Shown one piece after another: positions 10,901-19,157 of a DNA stretch of 64,000 nt. The translations under genes and the position numbers were made by a program. This stretch comes from Branchiostoma floridae (Eukaryota > Chordata > Leptocardii > Amphioxiformes > Branchiostomatidae), in assembly GCF_000003815.2 (NCBI RefSeq), contig NC_049992.1, positions 17,099,780-17,163,779 of the forward strand, in the 5' to 3' direction. The notes beneath the pieces are model-generated. The model saw only the letters and a list, made by a program, of their open reading frames with translations, did not search any database and was not told where the DNA came from. Numbering within the stretch: the first letter of the stretch is position 1; the number at the start of each line of letters is the position of its first letter.

Positions 10901-13161
10901 GGCACAGGCAATTATGAAAAACAAAATAACAAAAGATATAAAATATATATGCTACCACATTATCCTCATCGGATTTTGGCCATGGGGGACAGAATATGGA
11001 AATTTGTTAAAGTGAGGTTGATAGTTAACACGCTGTATAAAATGATAGATAATGATTGCTTTGGAGATATCAACTTTTTAAACAAGCGTTTGGAAACCCC
11101 CTAACTCCACGAAATATGTAGATGCTTTGTAAATTTGTAGTCTTATCTTTCTTATTGATCGTACTGTAAAAAAGGATACCTTTGTTTAAGCTAAGACTTA
11201 CAGAGAACTTGTAGGTTCAGGGCAGCACTGGCAGACTTGATCACGTGATCGACGATGCACCTGTACCGACCCGCGTCGCCCCTGGTGACGTGCCTGATCA
11301 CAAGGTTGGGGCTTTGTAGCGTTCCACCAGAGAACTTGGTGTCGAACCTGTTTTTTTTTTCATTGATCGACAAGAAGAAAAATTACAAGACACAGAGACA
11401 ATGCACAGCTCTGAAAAAATGAGAATACTGGTGTGATATCTGGACCAAGCAGTTTAAAATAGGGTCATTTGTAGAATTGTATGTTGCATGTTGAGGAGCT
11501 CACATCATGTGACGTTTAGGAAAGTTCAGTTGAATCTAGAGCGTTTGTTGTCAAACCTGTTACTGTCGATGATGGCGCTACCCTTCTCCCAGTGGAGTGA
11601 CGTAATGTTCGGCTTGGCGTCGCGCACTGCGCATGTCAGAGACACAGATCTGCCGGCTGTCGTGAGCTGGGGGTCTTTCGGCCCGACCTCCACCGTTGGC
11701 GGAACTAATCATGGACGGGTGATAACATGGGCAAACTGTCAAATCATGGTCATTGTAACTTAGACATATTGGTTATATTTGAAGAAATTGCCGTGTCATA
11801 GACACAATCTTGCCATTCTGATGTGATTTGAAGACATTCTAAATATTTGCGTCAGTGGGCTCGTACAAATCACACACGAAAAAGAAAAGCATAGAAAAAC
11901 ACACAACTTTACACATGTACTCTTGTATAGACGCAAGGCAAAGTTTCATTATACGGCAGCCCTGCACCAACTAACTTGTCAAAGAATATTTGGTCATGTT
12001 CAAAACTGACTATGGTTTGTGGACAGGAAATGAAATGACTGGCACAAGGAAAATACATAACTGCAAAAATGCAGACAAAAGCAATGACCAAAAATATTTT
12101 CTCCCTGTAAATAAGTAGTCTCTTCCATAATCTTGATTTTTATGTCTGGTCAATGACTAGTTCTACCACCTCTGACCGGTACTTCCTGCCACTCCATTGG
12201 CAAGCCTTCGCGGTAAATGTCACTCAAATAACGGCGCACATATAAAGTCCTCATGCACATAACCTCCGTACACAGAGTCAAACAGAAGATGTTTACCCAG
12301 TAGGTCCAGCTTGACGAATCTCTCCTGTGGTCCGAGCCCTTCCACGGCCACGACTAGCACGTAGGTTCCCTCGTCCTCGGCCCGGGTGTTCCTTAACTTC
12401 AGAGACGCCTCCCCAACCAGCTCCGCCCTTCCCACGTACCTGTAACATTTCTCTTCTTTAATTCTTATTCGTAGGTTCACAAAGTGTAAAATAAGTTCGC
12501 CTTGTGTGATTACCAAGAATGTTACGTTTTGGTAGCGCCTGTTTATTTTCATGTGCGTGGTTGAACAGCATAGCTCAAGAAGCTATGGATTGATTATCCC
12601 AAAATTTGGTATGTGGTAAGGTCTTGTCTTATCAAAGAAATAATTTGAAATCTTGAGAGATTTTGCCCTCTCCCCACCTGGCGGCTTTCCTGAGCACTGC
12701 AGAACTTCAAAACTTTTCATGTCGTTTTCGTCACACTATGGTCGCAGGTAGATAGCTCTTATGTTCGTTTCATAATGTTTTACTGAGGTTCTGTGTATTC
12801 CTATCAATATAGCAAAACGTGTATACTGTCATTAGTTATGTTAAGCTGAAATTGTATTGTATCTATGTATGTGTAACATTAAAAGAGAACTCCAGGAGGA
12901 TTAGTGGGTGCATGTTTATATTCTACTTATGTTAACTCTTTGTAAACAAACAAACGTACCCCGCATGGGCTTCGGTTGTGTCGGCTATGGGGTAGGACGA
13001 CATGACGGGCTGCCGAGCATTTTCCTTTCCGCTTTTGGACCAGAGGATGGACATGATACGGCGGGTTGTGCGGAATGTGGCGGGGATGGTCACCGGGTCT
13101 CCGACGATCGTGCTGACTTTCGTCGGGACGTCCAGACGGAGGTCCGACTGCGCTAAGCTTA
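4859..13161 (-). CDS. Ig-superfamily membrane receptor with cytoplasmic SH3 domain (5-prime end missing)
   Basis: Nine exons, in transcription order: 13161-12960, 12439-12297, 11704-11557, 11347-11202, 10747-10469, 10005-9763, 8781-8713, 6340-6158 and 4932-4859. Every junction has GT-AG and compatible phase, giving 495 residues to a TAG stop. Order of parts: a V-type Ig domain without the canonical cysteines (1-115), a cysteine-paired Ig domain (116-213), a second one (214-306), a transmembrane helix (about 316-341) followed by an Arg-rich stop-transfer, a cytoplasmic linker with a Pro-containing stretch, an SH3 domain (about 414-468) and a Lys-rich tail. Inferred role: cell-surface adhesion or recognition receptor with a built-in signalling adaptor. 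The V-C2-C2 layout recalls CEACAM, HEPACAM and SLAM families, but those lack SH3. The signal-peptide exon upstream of 13161 (needed phase 1) was not identified. Confidence 0.82.
4980..5165 (+). repeat. Interspersed repeat fragment
   Basis: A block with AGTGATCTCGATCCAGTTTTAGCT and then a gap followed by GTGACAGAGAGGACAGA recurs at about 17090-17160 and, more diverged, at 59937-60000. A following piece (caagcacaatgaaca.. acaacggct) resembles 19432-19470. The full element is not delimited. Confidence 0.5.
5603..5907. mobile_element. Inverted-repeat MITE flanked by TTAA
   Basis: The ends are perfect inverted copies (TTAAGGTGGGGTCACAC and its complement), and the arms remain similar inward (CTCCACAGGTC against GACCTGTGGAG; GCTAACTC). 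TTAA at each outer end is consistent with a piggyBac-type target duplication, but TTAA is also part of the palindrome. No open frame is present. A diverged relative lies at about 25680-25950. The element sits in the last intron of the Ig-SH3 gene. Confidence 0.75.
5985..6075. repeat. Repeat fragment shared with 30890-31040
   Basis: The strings GTCTGTCACCTTC and CACTGCAGCA..GGTGTCGCTGC are shared in the same order with 30890-31040 (CACTGCAGCAGCGACACCTAGCAGC variant). This is an interspersed family of unknown type. Confidence 0.4.
6158..6340 (-). CDS. Ig-SH3 receptor exon: SH3 domain
   Basis: An almost complete SH3 fold: A-M-Y-P-Y in place of ALYDY, the acidic RT-loop and distal strand (DDNELCLEIDDVIEV), a GGWCLG in place of the WW motif, and the G-L-F-P-S-N-Y-V signature. 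The Trp, the Pro of FPSNY and the final Tyr that form the peptide groove are all present. Acceptor CCTATAG, donor GTAAAT, phase 1 to phase 1. Confidence 0.9.
6400..8712. other. Intron of the Ig-SH3 gene, no exon seen
   Basis: The linker and SH3 exons on either side join in frame, so no further exon is needed. Two direct copies of a ~125-bp sequence ending in poly-C lie at the 3-prime end of this stretch (annotated separately). The rest is AT-rich unique-looking DNA. Confidence 0.6.
8262..8553. repeat. Tandem duplication of about 125 bp ending in poly-C
   Basis: Two copies (about 8262-8395 and 8434-8553) share GGTGACTGAAAAATGCCTTG-type sequence, ATATTTAATATG, CAGGTA.TGATGAGACC and a poly-C tract (14 and 10 C) followed by GTCA. 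They are separated by about 40 bp and lie in an intron of the Ig-SH3 gene. Confidence 0.8.
8713..8781 (-). CDS. Ig-SH3 receptor exon: cytoplasmic linker
   Basis: A 69-bp exon, phase 1 to phase 1, encoding KPMLPTAPNAG and then a basic stretch (RRTKKQR) leading into the SH3 domain. The Pro-rich piece could bind an SH3 or WW domain, including its own, but this is only an inference. Acceptor CACACAG and donor GTAAAT support the exon, and its phase bridges the two neighbouring exons exactly. Confidence 0.7.
9456..9779. repeat. 164-bp tandem duplication carrying a splice donor
   Basis: Two copies with an offset of 164 bp (CCGTCAATTG at 9457 and 9621) and only a few substitutions. On the minus strand the unit starts inside the transmembrane exon and includes its last bases and GT donor, so the donor is present twice (exon ends at 9763; copy at 9599). 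Confidence 0.9.
9763..10005 (-). CDS. Ig-SH3 receptor exon: transmembrane helix and start of tail
   Basis: It encodes about 26 hydrophobic residues (MIAILVGALAGGLWLIICLV and following) and then RRRREREEKKK, a clear type I stop-transfer. The exon is joined at phase 1 on both sides. Its donor (CCAG|GTCAGG) lies inside a 164-bp tandem duplication, so an identical donor sits 164 bp further on. Read-through of the proper donor gives a stop five codons later (after GQEL). Confidence 0.82.
10469..10747 (-). CDS. Ig-SH3 receptor exon: third Ig domain
   Basis: A complete I-set domain in one exon (phase 1 to phase 1): first cysteine in VTLQCTADG, Trp in NVTWTRNG, second cysteine in GTYVCTASNSVG. Two N-glycosylation sequons (N-V-T, N-A-S) are visible. 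A single phase 1-1 exon is the classic unit for Ig-domain shuffling. Confidence 0.88.
10748..11200. other. Intron of the Ig-SH3 gene, nothing seen
   Basis: AT-rich intron between the second and third Ig domains. No exon, repeat unit or hairpin was recognised. Confidence 0.6.
11202..11347 (-). CDS. Ig-SH3 receptor exon: second half of second Ig domain
   Basis: It encodes the F-strand D-A-G-R-Y-R-C signature that pairs with the cysteine of the preceding exon. The acceptor follows an unusual run of ten A residues on the coding strand (AAAAAACAG), a weak polypyrimidine tract. The donor is a strong GTAAGT. Phase 2 to phase 1. Confidence 0.78.
11557..11704 (-). CDS. Ig-SH3 receptor exon: first half of second Ig domain
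   Basis: It encodes the B-strand cysteine (SVSLTCAVRD) and C-strand Trp (SLHWEKG) of an I/C2-type domain. The acceptor is ATTAG, the donor is GTTTGA, phase 1 to phase 2. The domain is completed by the next exon. Confidence 0.8.
11705..12296. other. Intron of the Ig-SH3 gene, nothing seen
   Basis: Intron between the V-type and first cysteine-paired Ig domains. No additional exon is required by phase and no repeat was recognised. Confidence 0.6.
12297..12439 (-). CDS. Ig-SH3 receptor exon: second half of V-type domain
   Basis: It encodes the F-strand signature DEGTYVLVV, where the usual YxC cysteine is replaced by Leu (Y-V-L), so this domain has no intradomain disulfide. Acceptor TTACAG, donor GTAAAC, phase 2 to phase 1. 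The DEGTY pattern without cysteine is typical of N-terminal domains in CEACAM- and HEPACAM-like proteins. Confidence 0.8.
12960..13161 (-). CDS. Ig-SH3 receptor exon: first half of V-type domain
   Basis: It begins after a TTTTCCACAG acceptor and ends at a GTACGT donor, phase 1 to phase 2. It encodes the front half of a V-like domain. A typical B-strand pattern is visible (GDPVTIPATF), with Ala/Thr where the first Ig cysteine would be, and the conserved Trp (SILWSKSG) is kept. Because the exon starts at phase 1 inside a mature N-terminus, a separate signal-peptide exon is expected upstream. Confidence 0.75.
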
Positions 13162-13318
13162 CTGTGGAAAAAAAAGAAGAACTCGTTATTTTGTATTGTT
13201 TGTGTGTTTCGTGTAGCCTCTACCAGTCTCCGTGGATCGTTGGTGAAATCATAGAAATTAGACTGATAGAGGGAATAGTCTGGTTGGGGAGTCGGTCGGC
13301 CAGAGGTACACGACACTA

Positions 13319-13402
13319 CTCTCCAAGCAGAGGTTGAATCGCCCGTGTAATTTTCCCGGCTACTACTATATCTGCGCGATTCAATCTCTGCTTGGAGAGT
13401 AA
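13319..13402. mobile_element. Short palindromic element
   Basis: The ends are inverted copies of CTCTCCAAGCAGAGGTTGA (19 bp, one mismatch) around a loop of about 45 bp. Related single ends occur at about 249-267 and 24599-24670 (CTCCAAGCAGAGGTTGAGTCG). This points to a small non-autonomous family. Confidence 0.7.
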
Positions 13403-13443
13403 CACGACAGAGGCTATGTTTCATATACCCGGTAAACCACATT

Positions 13444-13560
13444 CAGGCATAGCCTCCATAGCAGGCTTTCTATGGCCTTTTTTTGCACTTTTGCTGGCCA
13501 TTTCGTTTTGTACTGGGTCGCTGATTGCTGTCCTTTTCTGACAGCCGGCCATTTTAGAAT
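13444..13560. mobile_element. Half copy of the 9-bp-TSD inverted-repeat family
   Basis: AGCCTCCATAGCAGGCT followed by TTGCTGGCCATTTC, TTTTGTACTGG and a GCCGGCCATT end matches the left half of the element at 16568-16803. The other inverted end is absent. Confidence 0.65.
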
Positions 13561-13599
13561 TCTGGAGGTTAATTCAGTCATATCACGCAGTAAATACAA

Positions 13600-14455
13600 G
13601 CTGGGAAAGACCCGACAGTAAGGCTAGCTCTACACACACTGGGATTGACCATACCATTTCAATAAGTGTTTTTTTTACGTGCTCGAAGTGTGGCCATCGG
13701 GCGTCTAGCTTTATTTCCTATCCGAGAGGACGTCTCTAAACTGAACAAGATGCTAGGACACACTTGAAGATTTTTCTCTTACACAACCAGTTTTTCCCAC
13801 CTGACATTTCAATGTCTGTTAGACATCTTCCTCAGATTGTTGTGTAAAAGAAAACTCTTGTTTCCTATGATCTACCAACCTGATGAAATTATTTTCGGAG
13901 GTGAACAAGATACTCATCTTCACCGGAGTCGAGTGATGAAATGGGGCATAAGATTGCTTGGATTCGAGACCAGAAGCGGTAGCCAACAACCCTAACCACA
14001 AGACCAGCTCACCACTACCATAGTTTTGAGCTAAAACGTCATACAGAGACCTTAGCAGCCGAAGACGGTTAGAGAGGCTGTTTCATGTAATTGATATCAG
14101 GGTATGTAAGATTTTCTCCAATCGACTTTTAGGTAATTCATTGAGAAATATACATTGATTTTGACACGAACAGCAAATTGGTTAGACTTCATGTACTATA
14201 CTATATACGTGGTGACGAACTCCTTCAATTTACGAACAGCACTCCCTCACCCCTATATCCAAATGACAAGAACCCGATTTTAACCAATTTCGAAGCCTAA
14301 TTGTCGTTCCCCCGCGTTTCAGCAATTTATCTGCCTTCCCGCTTTTGATGTCAATTCTAGCATGTGACTGTAAATCCGTGTTTCACTTTTTTTCACGTCC
14401 TGTTCATTTTATTGACTTTTCTAGCGTGTGAAGAAAGTCACCACTTCAGGTAGTA
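13600..14455. other. Intergenic; contains a tRNA-like SINE remnant
   Basis: On the minus strand near 13925-14025 there is a box-A-like segment (GGTCTTGTGGTTAGGG) followed by a box-B-like GGTCTCGAATCC, as in tRNA-derived SINEs. Nothing else is recognised. No signal-peptide exon for the Ig-SH3 gene was found. Confidence 0.4.
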
Positions 14456-14653
14456 TACTGTGTAAATGCAGAAATGTTCGCGGTGGATTAATGTTCGCGG
14501 TTTTCGCGGTTAAAACCACCGCGAACATTTTTCTGTCATGGTATTAGACTACAGTCTATGACTATGGTGTTACCGCGAACTTAAATCCACCGCGAAAGTC
14601 CTTTTTCCCGCTACCGCGAAATTAAATCCCCGCGAAATTAAATGCATTTAGTA
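14456..14653 (+). mobile_element. MITE with TACTGTAAATGCA-type ends, copy 1
   Basis: Full of inverted GTTCGCGGT / ACCGCGAAC modules, with ends that read TACTG(TG)TAAATGCA and TGCATTTAGTA. It matches the element at 57674-57878 in the opposite orientation, including the central ACTACAGTCTATG region. TA at the ends suggests a TA target duplication. Confidence 0.75.
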
Positions 14654-15120
14654 TTTCATATAAAGATATGTCCATCATTCAGTGCTTATACGTCCGGGGA
14701 TAACTCACTATTGATTTCTTACGGACAGTGCCATTACACACCCTCCCTGTGATGATACCAAACGAACGGTCCCTGAGTTCATCAAACACCTGACGTTTCA
14801 TTAACGCTGTTGGGGAAGGGTGAACCCGGTGTCACCCCGCACCCGTCACTTCTGCGGAGGTCAGGCGGGGGCGGGCGTCATCCGCACCGTGGCACGACCC
14901 CATTTGCAGACGGCAGATGGGCCAATCGTGCCGCCGAGATGGGAGCTGATGATAGGAACGGAACGCGTAACGGGCCGTATACGTAACTTCCCGGGCTAGT
15001 CTGTAAATAGGCTATAGGAGGGCATCTGGGTTTGACAAGGACTACATTAACTGGAACGTTACATGCGTAACAGTTACTTATCTCTATTTTTCGTTGTCAA
15101 GCTTTCTCTCAGTATGACAA
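14654..15120. other. Intergenic, with a GC-rich patch
   Basis: The segment 14815-14995 is clearly richer in G and C than its surroundings, with several CpG and a CCAAT pentamer (14931-14935). It could be a promoter for the minus-strand receptor gene. I found no first exon to support that. Confidence 0.25.
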
Positions 15121-15128
15121 CCTGTCAT

Positions 15129-15400
15129 ACTTCCTTCCTTCCTTCCTTCCTTCCTTCCTTCCTTCCTTCCTTCCTTCCTTCCTTCCTTCCTTCCTTCCTT
15201 CCTTCCTTCCTTCCTTCCTTTATCCTTCCTTCCTTCCTTCCTTCCTTCCAACATTTCCTCCCTCCCTCCCTTCCTTCGTTCCCTCATTCTTCCCTCCCTT
15301 TCTTCTTTCTTTCCCCTCCCATCCCTTCCTCTCTCCATCCCCTCTTCTTTCCTTCATTCCTTTCTTCCTCCTCCCTTTCCTTTGTCAATCCCTCCCTTCT
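15129..15400. repeat. (CTTC)n microsatellite and pyrimidine tract
   Basis: Almost uninterrupted CCTT tetranucleotides from about 15129 to 15250, followed by degenerate C/T-rich sequence. The frames FLPS.. and KEGR.. across it are artefacts. Confidence 0.95.
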
Positions 15401-15756
15401 TCCCCCAAAAGTACAGCCATTCACACTAGATATACAGTAGACTGTATATCACACATCTCATACCACAATTTTAAATTTATTCTGTCCATAAATGGAGTAA
15501 TTTGTCATTGTGCCGTTGCTCTCTGTGCACTTGTCTATTCCAGAAGTCGAGGCTGTAAAGCTCACTGACATCGTTAAGTGTTCTTAAGTTAAAGGCAGAC
15601 TGCTCAATAAAATTTCATTTTACTCCTTTGAAGTGTCTGAAGTGTAAATTGTAAGACGGTATTAGGCCTCAAAACAGCCTTCTTGTGAGCCAAGAAAAGA
15701 ACTTGATGACAAATACTCGCCGTAGTTCACCCAACCTCTAGGACAGTGTTTTATCT
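15401..15756. other. Intergenic, nothing seen
   Basis: No gene or repeat unit was recognised between the CTTC microsatellite and the hairpin element. Confidence 0.5.
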
Positions 15757-16028
15757 AAAGGTGGTATCTCACTACACTTGGGGTACCGGTGCGGCACTGC
15801 GGGATTCGAAAGTGTACTCAACGAATCTCAGAGATAAAGAACGGATTTTCTTACGTTTTTTGTGTTATAAGTTAGATATTGCGTAATACGCAAAAGTGTG
15901 ACTTGGAAGACAGCAAAATACACAAAAAACGTAAGAAAATCCGTTCTTTATCTCTGAGATTCGTTGAGTACACTTTCGAATCCCGCAGTGCCGCACCGGT
16001 GCCCCACGTGCAGAGAGATACCACCTTT
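15757..16028. mobile_element. Long-hairpin MITE with ~108-bp arms
   Basis: The left arm (about 15757-15865, starting AAAGGTGGTATCTC) and right arm (about 15920-16028) are nearly perfect reverse complements around a loop of about 54 bp. It carries GTGCCGCA/TGCGGCAC motifs shared with the elements at 17205-19155 and 23333-23572. No coding capacity. Confidence 0.88.
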
Positions 16029-16327
16029 GGAAACACTGACCTATACATAGCTCTATAGAGAAATATATGGACATGGCCTAGTGCCAAAAAGGTACAGCTT
16101 AGAAAACGTCAGGCGGATCTGATGAGGAAGTGATGTGGACTATTTGATATAGTGGTTGAGTGGTTGTAATCATATCGTTCCGTCATGATAGGATCTTTGA
16201 TTATGGACCAGGGAGTAGTTATGATTCGATGACACATGAGCAGATGTAACAGGTCTGTTCGTTACAGTGGCACATAGCATAGGGCAGAATGTTTCCCTGC
16301 TGTTTCTGTATTCGGGTATATATTCAC

Positions 16328-16510
16328 AAGGAGGGGTTGCTAGCTCTTCGTTGCACGAGGTGCCTCCTAAAAAAACGACCCCATTTTACGTCCCTTAGCT
16401 TCCTAAACCTAGATGCCCTTTCCAGGATTTGAACCAGGGTCTCCCAGTTACCATCTTCCTGTAACGAGGACCTCAACTGTGAGGCTGCTACCAGGGATAT
16501 CCAGATGTAA
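16328..16510 (-). mobile_element. tRNA-derived SINE (antisense copy)
   Basis: Its reverse complement contains GGTTCAAATCC-like box B (here GGATTTGAACCAGGG on plus), a GTAGCAGCCTCACAGTTGAG-like box-A region, and the GGAGGCACCTCGTGCAACG-type body. It parallels the plus-strand copy at 28057-28310. Confidence 0.65.
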
Positions 16511-16567
16511 TATGGGCCTTGATATATTCCATGATGGAAGTGTTATAACGTCCACTGACACTCTAAC

Positions 16568-16803
16568 TAGCCTCCATAGCAGGCTCTCTTGGGCCTTTTT
16601 TTGGCTCACAATACAATTTTGCTGGCCATTTCTTTTTGTACTGGTTCGCTGATGCTTGCCTTTTCTGATTGCCAGGCCNNNNNNNNNNNNNNNNNNNNNN
16701 NNNNNNNNNNNNNNNNNNNNNNNNNNNNNNNNNNNNNNNNNNNNNNNNNNNNNNNNNNNNNNNNNNNNNNNNNNNNNNCCAAGAGAGCCTGCTATGGGGG
16801 CTA
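16568..16803. mobile_element. Inverted-repeat element with 9-bp target duplication, interrupted by an assembly gap
   Basis: The ends are inverted (TAGCCTCCATAGCAGGCTC and its complement, one indel). They are flanked by identical 9-bp direct repeats CACTCTAAC at 16559-16567 and 16804-16812. A 9-bp duplication is typical of Mutator-like elements. The interior runs into the 100-N gap, so the size is unknown. Confidence 0.75.
16679..16778. other. Assembly gap (100 N)
   Basis: Exactly 100 N, the conventional placeholder for a gap of unknown length, inside an inverted-repeat element. Confidence 1.
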
Positions 16804-17204
16804 CACTCTAACACCGTAAACATACACAAAACAGATTGGATGGAGAACGTGATGTAACAGTTTCTCGTCTACTTTCAAGTGAACGCATTAATTTTGCAGC
16901 GTGTTGTTACCACAGAAAAATATGACGAACTATCTGTCAAAACTCCTGGGAGAATTGTTTTAAACCACCTATTTATAACTATTCCTGGCAGCAGCATCCG
17001 GTGTTAACTGGTGGAAAATACATGGACGTGTCAGTCAGGTTTGTTAAAAGAATTTGAAACAGTCTATTGAGATTTCACTTGAAAGACTATGAAAGTGATC
17101 TCGGTCCAGTTTTAGCTCACTTATCTTCCACTGATCGTGACAGAGAGGACAGATGCTGATATACTGTATATATTGTATATATTTCACCAAGCTTTTGCCA
17201 CCTA

Positions 17205-19155
17205 AAGGCCCCCTCTCACTTGACGTGCGGCACGCTTGCGGCATTGCTGCGTTCGAAAACGCAGATGTACCGCCACGGAACCTAGAGGTGCCGCAAGCAA
17301 ACCTAGAGGTGCCGCAAGCAAACCTAGAAGTGCCGCAAGCAAGCGCGACGTTTTTTAAAAAGTTTAAAAATAACGCAAGTGGCAAGATGCCGCAACAGTG
17401 CCGCAGCAGTGCCGCAACGGTGCCGCAACAGTGCCGCCACCATGCCCCAAACAGTATCAATGATATATTTTGCCTATTTTACACCAAGAATCAAAAGTAA
17501 ACATCCTTTTATCACCGAAAAACTATTTTAGATGCATTTCTAATAATTTTACAGTGGTTTTCGATCCGGTAAAAACACTGCGAATTCCACAAAACTTACC
17601 TTGTATCCGTATTCAGAGTTAACTTAAAAATACATCTTTTGATTTATTTAATTGGAAGTAGGTCAGTATTTTATACTTGAAAACAAAAAATAAGTAACTG
17701 GTTTATCGATTAACCTACGGATGTAGAGATAAAGGTTATCGTACAACGTTCAAAAAGAAATTATTTATGTTGGATGATAACGAGTTTGCGTTTGCGTTAT
17801 AACGTTACAAGCTAATCATTGCTGGTAGCCTGCCACCGATAAAATACAAAATTGCAGTCATTCAGACCCATGGGCCATATTTTTCTCACTTTTTACAAAT
17901 ATGATAGACTTAAGGCCCCCTCTCACTTGACGTGCGGCACGCTTGCGGCATTGCTGCGTTCGAAAACGCAGATGTACCGCCACGGAACCTAGAGGTGCCG
18001 CAAGCAAACCTAGAGGTGCCGCAAGCAAACCTAGAAGTGCCGCAAGCAAGCGCGACGTTTTTTAAAAAGTTTAAAAATAACGCAAGTGACAAGATGCCGC
18101 AACAGTGCCGCAACAGTGCCGCAACAGTGCCGCAACTGTGCCCCAACGGTGCCCCAACAGTGCCTCCACCATGCCCCAAACAGTATCAAGGATATATTTT
18201 GCCTATTTTACACCAAGAATCAAAAGTAAACATCATTTTATCACCGAAAATCTATTTTAGATGCATTTCTAATAATTTTACAGCGGTTTTCGATCCAGTT
18301 AAAACACTGCGAATTCCAGAAAACTTACCTTGTATCCGTATTCAGAGTTAACTTAAAAATACATCTTTTTATTTATTTAATGGAAAGTAGGTCAGTATTT
18401 TATACTTGAAAACAAAAAATAAGTAACTGGTTTATCGATTAACCTACGGATGTAGAGATAAAGGTTATCGTACAACGTTCAAAAAGAAATTATTTATGTT
18501 GGATGATAACGAGTTTGCGTTTGCGTTATAACGTTACAAGCTAATCATTGCTGGTAGCCTGCCACCGATAAAATACAAAATTGCAGTCATTCAGACCCAT
18601 GGGCCATATTTTTCTCACTTTTTACAAATATGATAGACTTAGACATCAATAGGCTGGCAAGCCATCCGCCGACAATGAAAATACTCAGCGTCATACAAAA
18701 AAGTATGAAATATCAAACATTTTCATTTTAGAAATTTGCAAAATTGGTGAATAAACATATAAACATACATAATTACACATAACGTTACATGGTGCAAAAC
18801 GTACACATCGAGTGAAATCTGGTATATAGTTCGTGTCCGTTCATTTGGGTCATTTCCTTTACTGTAAAAGTCTTTCAAGGTTATTTATAGCATATGTACC
18901 ATATAATTCATTATCATAAGGGAAATCTTTTCATTATAAATCTCATTTTGGGGCATTCTCATCATGTTACGGTGATTTTTCATAAATTGACAACGCTGCA
19001 ATTGTCAATAACATGTTCATTTAGTCTAGAAACGCAACAGTGCCGCACGTCAGTGTGAGTGCAAGACAAAATCGGTGAAATTAACACAACAGTGCCGCAG
19101 TGAACGAACGCAGCAATGCCGCAAGCGTGCCGCACGTCAAGTGAGAGGGGGCCTT
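17205..19155. mobile_element. TIR element with internal 707/729-bp tandem duplication and TTAA flanks
   Basis: Left end AAGGCCCCCTCTCACTTGACG, right end its complement at about 19135-19155, and inward both continue with GTGCGGCACGCTTGCGGCA. The left part is present twice: 17205-17911 (707 bp) and 17912-18640 (729 bp). The 22-bp difference is two extra units of the 11-bp repeat CAGTGCCGCAA. Flanks read TTAA at 17910-17913 and 19154-19157. The open frames on it are repeated sequence without a known domain. Confidence 0.85.
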
Positions 19156-19157
19156 AA

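Noticed and set aside
15063..15440. Low-complexity FLPS-rich frame
   Set aside because: CTTC microsatellite translation.
13414..16829. Frames sharing a K-W-P-A-K peptide at 13414-13599 and 16563-16829
   Set aside because: They are the same inverted-repeat element family, one interrupted by N.
17153..18351. Repeated open frames with LEVPQAN repeats on both strands
   Set aside because: They lie within the duplicated left half of an inverted-repeat element and have no domain.
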